A stretch of 64,000 nucleotides of DNA from assembly GCF_900110275.1 (NCBI RefSeq), contig NZ_FODC01000005.1, forward strand, positions 186,001 through 250,000, in the 5' to 3' direction. This DNA is from Duganella sp. CF517 (GTDB lineage Bacteria; Pseudomonadota; Gammaproteobacteria; Burkholderiales; Burkholderiaceae_D). Numbering within the stretch: the first letter of the stretch is position 1; each line of letters begins with the position of its first letter. The position numbers and the translations under genes are program-made. The notes under the pieces are model-generated. The model saw only the letters and a list, made by a program, of their open reading frames with translations, did no database searches and was not told the origin of the DNA. This document shows positions 27,198 to 35,555 of the stretch, piece by piece.

Positions 27198-28160
27198 TCA
27201 AGCCGGCGGCAGGTAATGCGGGTACATGCTGGCGGCGGCGTCGCGCAAAGCCAACAACATTGCATCGGCGCCAGGCGAGAGCTGGTGCCGTTTGCGCGTG
27301 ACGATGCCGAACGAATCCATGCTCACGCCCAGGTCGAACGGCAGCACGGTCATCAATCCGGCTTGCAGATACGCTTGCACGGCGTCCGCCGGAAGCGCTA
27401 CCACCATGTCGCTGCTCATCAACAGGCTGGCGACCACCGGCAAGTCTTGCGTCTCCACCGTCTCGCCGGGCTGCTCCAGGCCGTGCGATAAAAACAACGC
27501 GGTCAGGCGGTCGCGCAGGATGCTGCCGGCAGGCGGCAACACCCAGCACTGGTGCATCAGCTCTTCGAGTTGCAGGTCGGTGCGGCCGGCGAGCGGATGG
27601 CCGCTGCGCGCGATCAGCAGATGCGGCTCGTCGGTCAGCGGTTCGAAATTGAGTTCGTCGGCGGCGGCCGTGTCGAGGATGCGGCCGACCACCAGATCGA
27701 GCTCGCCGCTGCGCAGGCGCTCGACCAGCACTTTACTGGTCGACATCTTGACCGCGACATGCACGCGCGCGTGGCGCGACTTGAGCAGGTTGATCGCCTT
27801 CGGCACCAGGCTGGTGGCCGGCGCCAGCACGGTGCCGATGCCCACGCGTCCGCGCAGGCCGGACAGCAGCTCCATCACTTCCTGGTGGGCGGCGTCCATC
27901 TCGGCCAGCGCCGCGCCGGCGCGGCGGATCAGTACTTTCCCGTACCAGGTCGGCGAGACGCCGCGCGAGAGCCGCTCGAACAGCTGAACGCCGAGCGCGT
28001 GTTCAAGCTCGCCCAGTAATTTGGACGCACCTGGCTGAGTCAGGTTGGCGGCTTGCGCCGCGTGGGCGATGGAGCCATGGCGGCCCAGTTCTACCAGCAA
28101 GACCAGATGGCGGGTTTTTAGATGGGAACGAACAAAGCGGTCTGAGCGGGAATCGGTCAT
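27198..28160 (-). CDS. LysR family regulator, galactose-binding (GbpR) type
   Basis: This 320-residue LysR regulator opens with VRSHLKTRHLVLLVELGRH, then NLTQPGASKLLGELEHALG, the form of the helix-turn-helix seen in GbpR/CbbR-like regulators of sugar transport. It is followed by an effector-binding domain. It lies between the receptor and the lactonase genes and is the best local candidate for control of the galactose genes, which is inference from context. It ends 37 nt before nothing else but the receptor promoter region. Confidence 0.88.
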   Translation of the reverse strand: MTDSRSDRFVRSHLKTRHLVLLVELGRHGSIAHAAQAANLTQPGASKLLGELEHALGVQLFERLSRGVSPTWYGKVLIRRAGAALAEMDAAHQEVMELLSGLRGRVGIGTVLAPATSLVPKAINLLKSRHARVHVAVKMSTSKVLVERLRSGELDLVVGRILDTAAADELNFEPLTDEPHLLIARSGHPLAGRTDLQLEELMHQCWVLPPAGSILRDRLTALFLSHGLEQPGETVETQDLPVVASLLMSSDMVVALPADAVQAYLQAGLMTVLPFDLGVSMDSFGIVTRKRHQLSPGADAMLLALRDAAASMYPHYLPPA

Positions 28161-28209
28161 ATGGGTGATTATCTTGATCGCCCATCATATATGGCGGGCT
28201 GGTGCAGCG

Positions 28210-29166
28210 TCAATCACCGATGGCAGGTCCGGGCAGAACGGCGAAGCGGGCGGCGCCGCCATCGTCGAACGGCACGTCCGGCACGCCCCGGGACGGATGG
28301 CGCGCCAGATCCGCCGGCGAATCTGGCGCCAGGTCGGGCGGCAGGCCGTACAGGCCGCCGTTCGCGCCGAGCACCAGCAGCTGGCGCAGGCCCTCGCCGC
28401 CGAACGCCACGCCGGCGGCCGCCTCGCGCGCCATGCCGATGCGGCGCAGCGCGCCGCCGTGCGGCGCGTATTGGACCAGGGCGCCGCCCTGCACGCTCCA
28501 CAGCCGGTCGCCGCTGTCGACCACGGCCGCGCCGGCGCCGCGCGCCAGCACCGGCGCAAAGGTTTTCACGTTGCTCACCTTGGCGCGCTCCGAATCATAT
28601 TCGCATTGCATGATGTCGCCCTGGGCGGTGTCGGCGAAGTACATGCGGCGCCCGTCCGTGCTGAAGGCGATGCCGCCGGCCTTGACGACCACCGGCAAGG
28701 CCAGCCGGCGCAGCCCGTGCTGGTGCGAATACTGGTAAAAACTGCCGATCGGACGCTGGTCGCTGGCCGTGTTGGCGGTGCCGAAGACGAAATTGCCGCC
28801 GCGGTCGGTGCAGCCGTCGCTGATGCTGGTGCGCGGCTCGGCGGCGTCGACGGTGAGCAGGACCTGGCTTTGCAGCGGCCGGCTGGCCTGGCCGGGCGCC
28901 GGCAACTCGACCATGCCAAGGCGCTTGCCCTGCCCCAGCAGCACGCGGCCGGAGGTGCAGCACGCCAGCACGCAGGCGTTTTCCTGCAGGCGCTGGCCGC
29001 TGGGCATGCCGGCCGGGGCCGGCCAGGCGTACAACTGGCCGCCCTGCGGATCGGGCCAGCGCCAGCAGCGGCCGGCGGGGTCCCAGCGCAGCGCGGTGCC
29101 GGCCTGGCCGACGCGCAGCAGCATGATGCCGGGGGTCGACGCGACATGCGTACTGGAATCGATCAT
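28210..29166 (-). CDS. SMP-30/gluconolactonase-like protein lacking metal ligands
   Basis: This 318-residue beta-propeller of the SMP-30/regucalcin/lactonase family has no signal peptide. By eye alignment with the paralogue at 43864-44748, all four expected metal ligands are changed: GEGPLW became GQAGTAL, MND became ISD, CNGPAFS became AGGIAFS, and PDGM became AGAA. It is therefore probably not an active lactonase; a sugar-binding or regulatory role is possible. It is divergent from dgoD and lies 49 nt upstream of the LysR gene, likely in the same operon. The ATG at 29166 has GGAG ten bases upstream. Confidence 0.8.
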   Translation of the reverse strand: MIDSSTHVASTPGIMLLRVGQAGTALRWDPAGRCWRWPDPQGGQLYAWPAPAGMPSGQRLQENACVLACCTSGRVLLGQGKRLGMVELPAPGQASRPLQSQVLLTVDAAEPRTSISDGCTDRGGNFVFGTANTASDQRPIGSFYQYSHQHGLRRLALPVVVKAGGIAFSTDGRRMYFADTAQGDIMQCEYDSERAKVSNVKTFAPVLARGAGAAVVDSGDRLWSVQGGALVQYAPHGGALRRIGMAREAAAGVAFGGEGLRQLLVLGANGGLYGLPPDLAPDSPADLARHPSRGVPDVPFDDGGAARFAVLPGPAIGD

Positions 29167-29240
29167 GCTGGCCGTGCTCCGGAGGATAGAATTGCGCCAG
29201 TCTAAAGGGACAAGGTTTACAATTGGTATGAATTTGCAAC

Positions 29241-29257
29241 TATCAGCTATGCTGATA
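29241..29257. promoter_or_regulatory. 17-bp palindrome between lactonase-like gene and dgoD
   Basis: TATCAGC-TAT-GCTGATA is perfectly symmetric and lies in the divergent promoter region, 128 nt upstream of dgoD. A further GATAGCTGG lies just beyond. It contains CAGCTATG, as does the site at 27163. Confidence 0.55.
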
Positions 29258-29384
29258 TCAGATAGCTGGCTGGCTTATTTCTGCTATTCGATAATGATAT
29301 GGCTCGTGTTGAATTAATCATATTTCCTGTCTAGGCGGGACGCTTAGACTGAAGGCTGTTCCCCGAACTTATTCTCCTTCTCCT

Positions 29385-30533
29385 ATGAAAATCACCAAAC
29401 TGACGACCTATCGTGTTCCACCGCGCTGGATGCTGCTGAAAATCGAGACCGATGAAGGCGTGGTCGGCTGGGGCGAACCGGTCATCGAAGGCCGCGCGCG
29501 CACCGTGGAGACCGCCGTCCAGGAAATGGAACCATACCTGATCGGCGCCGACCCGGCCCGCATCAACGACCTGTGGCAGACCATGTACCGCGCCGGCTTC
29601 TACCGTGGCGGCGCCATCCTGATGAGCGCGATCGCCGGCATCGACCAGGCGCTGTGGGACATCAAGGGCAAAGTGATGGGCAAGCCTGTCTATGAACTGC
29701 TGGGCGGCCTGGTGCGCGACCGCATGAAGATGTACAGCTGGGTGGGCGGCGACCGTCCGTCCGACATCATCGAACAGATCACCAAACTCAAGGCCGGCGG
29801 CTTCGACACCTTCAAGATGAACGGTACCGAGGAACTGGGCATGCTCGACACCTCGGCGGCCGTCGACAAGGCGGTGCAGCGCGTGGCCGAGATCCGCGAA
29901 GCGTTCGGCAACACCATCGAATTCGGCCTGGACTTCCACGGCCGCGTGGCCGCGCCGATGGCCAAGACGCTGCTGCGCGAACTGGAGCAGTTCCGTCCAT
30001 TGTTCGTCGAAGAGCCGGTGCTGGCCGAGCAGGCCGAGTACTACGCGCGCCTGGCCGAAATGACGGCGATTCCGCTGGCCGCCGGCGAGCGCATGTACTC
30101 GCGCTTCGAATTCAAGAACGTGTTCGCGGCCGGCGGCCTGTCGATCGTGCAGCCGGACCTGTCGCACGCCGGCGGCATCACCGAATGCCTGAAGATCGCC
30201 TCGATGGCCGAAGCCTACGACATCACCCTGGCGCCGCACTGCCCTCTGGGTCCGGTGGCGCTGGCCTCGTGCCTGGCGGTCGACTTCGTGTCGTACAACG
30301 CCGTGCTGCAAGAGCAAAGCATGGGCATCCACTACAACAAGGGCGGCGAGCTGCTCGACTACGTGATCAACAAGGAAGACTTCACGATCACCGACGGCTA
30401 CTGCAAGCCGCTGCCTAAACCAGGTTTGGGCGTGGAAGTGGACGAGGAACGGGTGATCGCCGCGAGCAAAAACGCACCCGACTGGCGCAATCCTGTATGG
30501 CGCCATGCGGATGGCAGCGTCGCCGAATGGTGA
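29385..30533 (+). CDS. dgoD: D-galactonate dehydratase
   Basis: This 382-residue enolase-superfamily enzyme converts D-galactonate to 2-dehydro-3-deoxy-galactonate. The family Mg ligands are visible in LDFHGR (Asp), FVEEPV (Glu) and AAGERMYSR (Glu), with the catalytic histidine in LAPHCPLGP. Length matches E. coli DgoD. It is monocistronic or the first gene of the dgoD-araFGH-SDR run, although a strong terminator follows it. Arabinonate may be a side substrate, which the sequence cannot settle. Confidence 0.95.
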   Translation: MKITKLTTYRVPPRWMLLKIETDEGVVGWGEPVIEGRARTVETAVQEMEPYLIGADPARINDLWQTMYRAGFYRGGAILMSAIAGIDQALWDIKGKVMGKPVYELLGGLVRDRMKMYSWVGGDRPSDIIEQITKLKAGGFDTFKMNGTEELGMLDTSAAVDKAVQRVAEIREAFGNTIEFGLDFHGRVAAPMAKTLLRELEQFRPLFVEEPVLAEQAEYYARLAEMTAIPLAAGERMYSRFEFKNVFAAGGLSIVQPDLSHAGGITECLKIASMAEAYDITLAPHCPLGPVALASCLAVDFVSYNAVLQEQSMGIHYNKGGELLDYVINKEDFTITDGYCKPLPKPGLGVEVDEERVIAASKNAPDWRNPVWRHADGSVAEW

Positions 30534-30547
30534 TGCGGTAGTGAACG

Positions 30548-30574
30548 AGCCGGCGCTTCGACGCCGGCTTTTTT
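30548..30574 (+). terminator. Rho-independent terminator after dgoD
   Basis: AGCCGGCG pairs with CGCCGGCT around a CTTCGA loop and is followed by six T, 15 nt after the dgoD stop. This separates dgoD from the ABC transporter operon unless read through. Confidence 0.9.
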
Positions 30575-30597
30575 CTGCCTGAAGAAATACAAAACGA

Positions 30598-30617
30598 ATG
30601 CGCAAACATATGCGCAT
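30598..30617. promoter_or_regulatory. Inverted repeat upstream of araF
   Basis: ATGCGCA and TGCGCAT are separated by six bases, 39 nt before the araF start and just after the dgoD terminator. The placement suits an operator for the sugar ABC transporter operon; no regulator is assigned. Confidence 0.4.
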
Positions 30618-30655
30618 CGTACCAAGCTTGAAAACAAAATCAACGGAGACTTACC

Positions 30656-31645
30656 ATGAAACGTACCTTGCTCGCCGCAGCATCGCTATGCCTGATCGCC
30701 GCGACCCAACTCATCGGCGTCGCCCACGCCGCCGATCCGGTCAAGATCGGCTTCCTCGTCAAACAGGCGGAGGAGCCGTGGTTCCAGGACGAATGGCGCT
30801 ACGCCGAGCAGGCGGCCAAGGACAAGGGCTTCACCCTGGTCAAGATCGGCATCCCCAACGGCGAGAAAATGATCGCCGCGATCGACAACCTGGCCGCGCA
30901 AAAAGCCCAGGGCTTCGTCATCTGCGCCCCGGACGTCAAGCTGGGCAAGGCCATCGAGCGCTCGGCCAAGCGCAACAACCTCAAGGTGATCTCGGTCGAC
31001 GACCGGCTGGTCGACGGCAGCGGCAAGCCGATCGCCTCGATCCCGCACATGGGCATCTCCGGCTACGCCATCGGCAAGCAGGTCGGCGAAGGCATCGCCG
31101 CCGAAGTCAAGAACCGCAAATGGAACATCGCCGACGTGGGCGTAATCCGCGTCGCCTACGACCAGCTGCCGACCGCCAAGGAACGCACCACCGGCGCCAT
31201 CGACGCGCTCAAGGCGGCCGGCTTCCCGGTCGCGAACATCGTCGACGCGCCGCAAGCGAAGACCGACACCGAGAGCGCCTTCAACGCCGCCAACATCGCG
31301 CTGACCAAGAACGCGCGCTTCAAGCACTGGGTGGCCGTGGGCCTGAACGATGAAGCGGTGCTGGGCGCCGTGCGCGCCGCCGAAGGCCGCGGCATCAAGG
31401 CCGACGCGATGGTCGGCGTCGGCATCGGCGGCGCCAAGGCCGCCGAGAATGAACTGAACAAACCGGCGCCCACCGGCTTTTATGGCTCGGTGATGATCAG
31501 CGCCAGGCAGCACGGCTACGAGACGTCGGTCAACATGTACAACTGGATCACCGGGAAAGCGACCCCGCCGGCCGAAGTGCTGACCAAGGGCATGCTGATG
31601 ACGCGCGCCAACCAGGCCGACGTCCGCAAGCAAATGGGGATGTAA
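30656..31645 (+). CDS. araF: L-arabinose/D-galactose ABC transporter substrate-binding protein
   Basis: This 329-residue periplasmic protein has a signal peptide ending AHA. Its mature start closely follows E. coli AraF (KIGFLVKQAEEPWFQDEW, GEKMIAAIDNLAAQKAQGFV, KERTTGAIDALKAAGFP). AraF binds both L-arabinose and D-galactose, which fits a galactan locus. It is the first gene of araF-araG-araH-SDR, with three bases to araG. ACGGAG precedes the ATG. Confidence 0.94.
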   Translation: MKRTLLAAASLCLIAATQLIGVAHAADPVKIGFLVKQAEEPWFQDEWRYAEQAAKDKGFTLVKIGIPNGEKMIAAIDNLAAQKAQGFVICAPDVKLGKAIERSAKRNNLKVISVDDRLVDGSGKPIASIPHMGISGYAIGKQVGEGIAAEVKNRKWNIADVGVIRVAYDQLPTAKERTTGAIDALKAAGFPVANIVDAPQAKTDTESAFNAANIALTKNARFKHWVAVGLNDEAVLGAVRAAEGRGIKADAMVGVGIGGAKAAENELNKPAPTGFYGSVMISARQHGYETSVNMYNWITGKATPPAEVLTKGMLMTRANQADVRKQMGM

Positions 31646-31648
31646 GCC

Positions 31649-33211
31649 ATGGCGGCTTACCTCCAATTCGACGAGGTCTGCAAATTCTTCCCCGGCGTGA
31701 AAGCCCTGAACGGCGTGAGCTTCGACGCGCACGCCGGCCAGGTGCATGGCCTGCTGGGCGAGAACGGCGCGGGCAAGTCGACCCTGCTCAAAATACTGGG
31801 CGGCCAATATAAACCCGACGGCGGCCGCCTGCTGGTCGACGGCGCCGAGTGCCGCTTCACCAGCGCCAAGGACGCCATCGGCGCCGGCATCGCCGTCATC
31901 CACCAGGAGCTGCAGTACGTGCCCGAGCTGACGGTGGCGGAGAACGTGCTGCTGGGCCGCATGCCGACCCGCTTCGGGATACTGGACAAACCCAAGGCCC
32001 ACCGCATGGTGTCGGAGAAGCTGGCCGCCATCGGCGTCGACCTGGCGCCGGACGCCAGGCTGGCCGACCTGTCGATCGCGCAGCGGCAGATGGTCGAGAT
32101 CTGCAAGGCCATCATGCAGGATGCCCAGGTCATCGCCTTCGACGAACCGACCAGCAGCCTGTCGCACCGCGAGACCGAAATCCTGTTCCGCCTGGTGCGC
32201 GAACTGCGCGCCGACGGCCGCACGCTGATCTACATCTCGCACCGGCTGGAGGAACTGTACGCGCTGTGCGACGCCTGCACCATCTTCCGCGACGGCCGCA
32301 AGATCGTCACGCACCACGTCATGGCCGAGGTTCCGCGCGACCGCCTGATCAGCGACATGGTGGGGCGTGAACTGAGCGACATCTACGATTACCGTCCGCG
32401 CGCGCTCGGCGCGGAACGCCTGCGGATACAAGGCCTCAACGGCCGCCACATGCGAGGTCCGCAAAGCTTTTCCGTGCGCGGCGGCGAAGTGCTGGGCTTT
32501 TTCGGCCTGGTCGGCGCCGGCCGCAGCGAGTTGATGCGGTTGCTGTACAACGCCGATCCGCGCAGCGCCGGCCAGGTGCTGCTCGACGGCGCGATCGTGC
32601 CGACCGGCGCGCCGACCGACGCCATCGCCGCCGGCATCGTGCTGTGTCCGGAGGACCGCAAGGAGCAAGGCATCCTGGCCACCGCCTCGGTGGCGGAGAA
32701 CATCAACATCAGCGTGCGCCGCATCGACCTGCGCGCGGGCCTGTTCCTGCGCCATAAGAAGGAGGCGGCGCTGGCCGACGAATTCATCGCCCGGCTGCGC
32801 ATCAAGACGCCCAACCGCGAGCAGGAGATCCGCCTGCTCTCGGGCGGCAACCAGCAGAAGGTGATCCTGGCGCGCTGGCTGGCCGAACCCGGGCTGAAGG
32901 TGCTGATCCTCGACGAACCGACGCGCGGCATCGACGTCGGCGCCAAAAACGACATCTACCGCATCATCCACGAGGTGGCCGAACGCGGTTGCTGCGTGAT
33001 CGTCGTCTCGAGCGAACTGCCGGAGGTGCTGGGCATCTCGGACCGCGTGATCGTCATGCGCGAAGGCGCCATCTGCGGCGAACTGTCGCGCGCCGACGCC
33101 AGCGAAACCGAGGTGCTGCGCCTGGCGCTGCCCGATGCGACCGCCGGCGGCCTTGCCCCCGCCCCCGCCCACATTGAAACGCCAGCCCTTCATACCCGGA
33201 GCATCGCATGA
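31649..33211 (+). CDS. araG: Sugar ABC transporter ATP-binding protein
   Basis: This 520-residue cytosolic protein has two fused ABC modules as in AraG/XylG/MglA. The first has Walker A GENGAGKSTLL near residue 35 and DEPTSSLS. The second has a degenerate Walker A (GLVGAGRSE) typical of this subfamily, an intact signature LLSGGNQQKV and DEPTRGIDVG. It powers sugar import through AraH. The last four bases overlap the araH start (ATGA at 33208). Confidence 0.95.
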   Translation: MAAYLQFDEVCKFFPGVKALNGVSFDAHAGQVHGLLGENGAGKSTLLKILGGQYKPDGGRLLVDGAECRFTSAKDAIGAGIAVIHQELQYVPELTVAENVLLGRMPTRFGILDKPKAHRMVSEKLAAIGVDLAPDARLADLSIAQRQMVEICKAIMQDAQVIAFDEPTSSLSHRETEILFRLVRELRADGRTLIYISHRLEELYALCDACTIFRDGRKIVTHHVMAEVPRDRLISDMVGRELSDIYDYRPRALGAERLRIQGLNGRHMRGPQSFSVRGGEVLGFFGLVGAGRSELMRLLYNADPRSAGQVLLDGAIVPTGAPTDAIAAGIVLCPEDRKEQGILATASVAENINISVRRIDLRAGLFLRHKKEAALADEFIARLRIKTPNREQEIRLLSGGNQQKVILARWLAEPGLKVLILDEPTRGIDVGAKNDIYRIIHEVAERGCCVIVVSSELPEVLGISDRVIVMREGAICGELSRADASETEVLRLALPDATAGGLAPAPAHIETPALHTRSIA

Positions 33212-34191
33212 ACGTCTCATCCATCAATCCCGCCGCCAAGCCGGCGGCTCCCCTGGTCTCGCGTCAATGGCTGATCGAATACAGCATGCCGCTGGCGTAT
33301 GTCGTACTGTTCGCGGTGCTGGCCGTCACCGTCGAAAACTTCTTCTCGGTGACCAACGTCGTCGGGCTGATGCTGTCGGTGGCGCAGATCGGCATGGTCG
33401 CGTGCACCATGATGCTGTGCCTCGCCTCGCGCGACTTCGATTTGTCGGTCGGTTCCACCATCGCCTTCGCCGGCGTGCTGGGGGCGATCGTGCTGGAACA
33501 TAGCGGCAGCGTGGCGCTGGCGGTGGGCGCCGGTCTCGCGGCCGGCGCCCTGATCGGCGCGCTCAATGGCGTGTTGATCGCCTACCTGCGGGTGAACGCC
33601 TTGATCGCCACCCTGGCGACGATGCTGATGGTGCGCGGCCTGGCCTTCATCGTCTCGCAGGGCCAGGCGGTCGGCATCAACAACGACGCCTTCATCGACT
33701 TCGGCGACACCCGCATCTTCGGCATGCCGCTGCCGGTGCTGATCTGCGCCTGCTGCTTCGTGGTGTTCGGTGTTTTGCTGAACCAGACGGTCTTCGGCCG
33801 CAACACGCTGGCCATCGGCGGCAATCCGGAGGCGGCGCGGCTGGCCGGCGTGCGCGTCGAGCGGCTGCGCGTGTGGATCTTCCTGCTGCAAGGGTTGGTC
33901 ACCGCGATGGCGGGCCTGATCCTGGCCTCGCGCATCACCAGTGGCCAGCCGAATGCGGCGCAGGGCTTCGAGCTCGATGTGATCTCGGCCTGCGTGCTGG
34001 GCGGCGTTTCGCTACAGGGCGGCAAGGCGCGCATCTTCGGCGTGCTGATCGGCGTGCTGATCATGGGCACGGTGGAAAACGTCATGAACCTGATGGATGT
34101 CGACGCGTTTTACCAGTATCTGATGCGCGGCGTGATCCTGCTGGTGGCGGTGCTGCTGGACCAGCTGAAGACGCGCGGCGACCGCCATTAA
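33208..34191 (+). CDS. araH: Sugar ABC transporter permease
   Basis: This 327-residue inner-membrane permease has eight to ten hydrophobic segments. It includes the family sequence LASRDFDLSVGSTIAFAGVL near residue 70, the EAARLAGVRVERLR cytoplasmic loop that contacts the ATPase, and GGVSLQGGKARIFGVLIG. It belongs to the BPD_transp_2 group (AraH/RbsC/XylH). It is translationally coupled to araG and followed 30 nt later by the SDR gene. Confidence 0.95.
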   Translation: MNVSSINPAAKPAAPLVSRQWLIEYSMPLAYVVLFAVLAVTVENFFSVTNVVGLMLSVAQIGMVACTMMLCLASRDFDLSVGSTIAFAGVLGAIVLEHSGSVALAVGAGLAAGALIGALNGVLIAYLRVNALIATLATMLMVRGLAFIVSQGQAVGINNDAFIDFGDTRIFGMPLPVLICACCFVVFGVLLNQTVFGRNTLAIGGNPEAARLAGVRVERLRVWIFLLQGLVTAMAGLILASRITSGQPNAAQGFELDVISACVLGGVSLQGGKARIFGVLIGVLIMGTVENVMNLMDVDAFYQYLMRGVILLVAVLLDQLKTRGDRH

Positions 34192-34221
34192 CCCCGCTAA
34201 CCGTGATTCGCCGGGGCCCGC

Positions 34222-34995
34222 GTGACAAATCGCTTATCAAACGAGGTCGCCATCGTCACCGGCTCGACACAAGGCATCGGCGCGGCCATCGCCCGCCGCT
34301 TCGTGGCGGAAGGCGCGCTGGTCGTCCTCAATAGCCACCGCGACGACGACCATGCCCGCGCCATCGCCGACGAACTCGGCCCCGAACGCGCCTTCTTCAT
34401 CGCAGCGGACGTCGCCGACCGCGCCGCGATGGAACTGCTCGTCGCGCGCACCGTGGCGCGCTTCGGCAAAATCGACATCCTGGTCAACAACGCCGGCATG
34501 AACGTCTTCGGCGATCCGCTGACCTTGAGCGACGACGACTGGAAGCGCTGCTTCGCCGTCGACCTGGAAGGCGCCTGGAACGCCGCGCGCGCCGTGCTGC
34601 CGGCCATGCTGGTGCAAGGCGGCGGCAGCATCGTCAACATCGCATCGGTCCACGGCCACAAGATCATTCCCGGTTGCTTCCCCTACCCGGTCGCCAAGCA
34701 CGCGCTGATCGGCCTGACGCGCGCGCTGGGCCTGGAATACGCCGCGCGCGGCATCCGCGTCAACTCGATCTCGCCGGGGCTGATCGTCACCGACATGGTC
34801 GAACGCCACTTTGCCGGCTTTCCGGACCCGGAGGCCGAACGCACTCGCCAGGCCGCGCTGCTGCCCTGCAAGCGCCTCGGCACGCCGGAGGAAGTCGCCG
34901 CCACCGCGCTGTTCCTCGCCAGCGACGAAGCCCCGTTCATCAACGCCACCGACATCCTGATCGACGGCGGCCGTTCGCAGCTGTACCACGAATAA
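34222..34995 (+). CDS. SDR family sugar 1-dehydrogenase (probable D-galactose/L-arabinose dehydrogenase)
   Basis: This 257-residue short-chain dehydrogenase has cofactor motif TGSTQGIG, structural NNAG, catalytic Ser in NIASVHGH and the catalytic pair YPVAK. The GTG at 34222 begins VTNRLSNEVAIVTG. It closes the araFGH operon. With lactonase, DgoD, DgoK and DgoA all in the window, the missing step is sugar oxidation to the lactone, so this gene most likely supplies it. The precise sugar is inferred from neighbours, not from sequence. Confidence 0.85.
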   Translation: MTNRLSNEVAIVTGSTQGIGAAIARRFVAEGALVVLNSHRDDDHARAIADELGPERAFFIAADVADRAAMELLVARTVARFGKIDILVNNAGMNVFGDPLTLSDDDWKRCFAVDLEGAWNAARAVLPAMLVQGGGSIVNIASVHGHKIIPGCFPYPVAKHALIGLTRALGLEYAARGIRVNSISPGLIVTDMVERHFAGFPDPEAERTRQAALLPCKRLGTPEEVAATALFLASDEAPFINATDILIDGGRSQLYHE

Positions 34996-35009
34996 ACCGC
35001 CGGCCCCCG

Positions 35010-35555
35010 TTAGCGCGCGTGCAAGTTGAACACGTCAAATCCTGACGATGATGGAAGTTCGTTCATTCCCTGAGCTTCGTCTTGTTCACTGCGCCCCGCA
35101 ACATGACGATAGGCCAAATATTTCCCCCCAGTCTCGCCAAGGCCACCCGTGGCCACCACAATAAGCATCTCGTGCGGCGCAACGTAAAACCTCATTGGAC
35201 GGTTCTTCTCCGCAAAGTCCAACCGATCTGGACGGTCTGAATCCGCAAAGTATGTGATGGCGAAACCCTGTAGCGCGTTCGCAGTAAATTCACCGGACAC
35301 AATCAGCGCGCGCTGCGTCTTGCCCACGCACTGCGCATTAACCATGGCGCCTCGCGAGTTATCAAGACTTCCAAAGAACGGTGTGCGCACTTTTCCATAT
35401 TGAAGATAATAGATGTACGTCGAAGCGATTTTCAAGTCCCGAACCACAGCGACATGTTGAGAGGGTCGAGGCCCCAACTTACAGGTAAGAACCTGCTCTG
35501 CCGCGACGGCGCTGGTGGCGAGACACACAGCGATAACACTGAAGATTTTTTTCAT
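35010..35555 (-). CDS. Exported hypothetical protein, candidate immunity protein
   Basis: This 181-residue protein begins with a clear signal peptide (MKKIFSVIAVCLATSAVAAEQ region, cleavage after AVA), so it should be periplasmic. The mature part is beta-rich with two cysteines (LTCKL and NAQCVG) that could form a disulfide. I recognise no family. Its ATG overlaps the stop of the PAAR/transglycosylase gene (ATGA at 35552-35555), the usual arrangement of an immunity gene behind a type VI effector. A periplasmic inhibitor is what a peptidoglycan-cutting toxin would require. Base composition is visibly richer in A/T than the flanking sugar genes. Confidence 0.7.
   Translation of the reverse strand: MKKIFSVIAVCLATSAVAAEQVLTCKLGPRPSQHVAVVRDLKIASTYIYYLQYGKVRTPFFGSLDNSRGAMVNAQCVGKTQRALIVSGEFTANALQGFAITYFADSDRPDRLDFAEKNRPMRFYVAPHEMLIVVATGGLGETGGKYLAYRHVAGRSEQDEAQGMNELPSSSGFDVFNLHAR

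Noticed and set aside
30686..33220. 844-codon minus-strand frame across araF and araG
   Set aside because: Antisense to clearly coding transporter genes; repetitive His/Gln/Arg composition without motifs.
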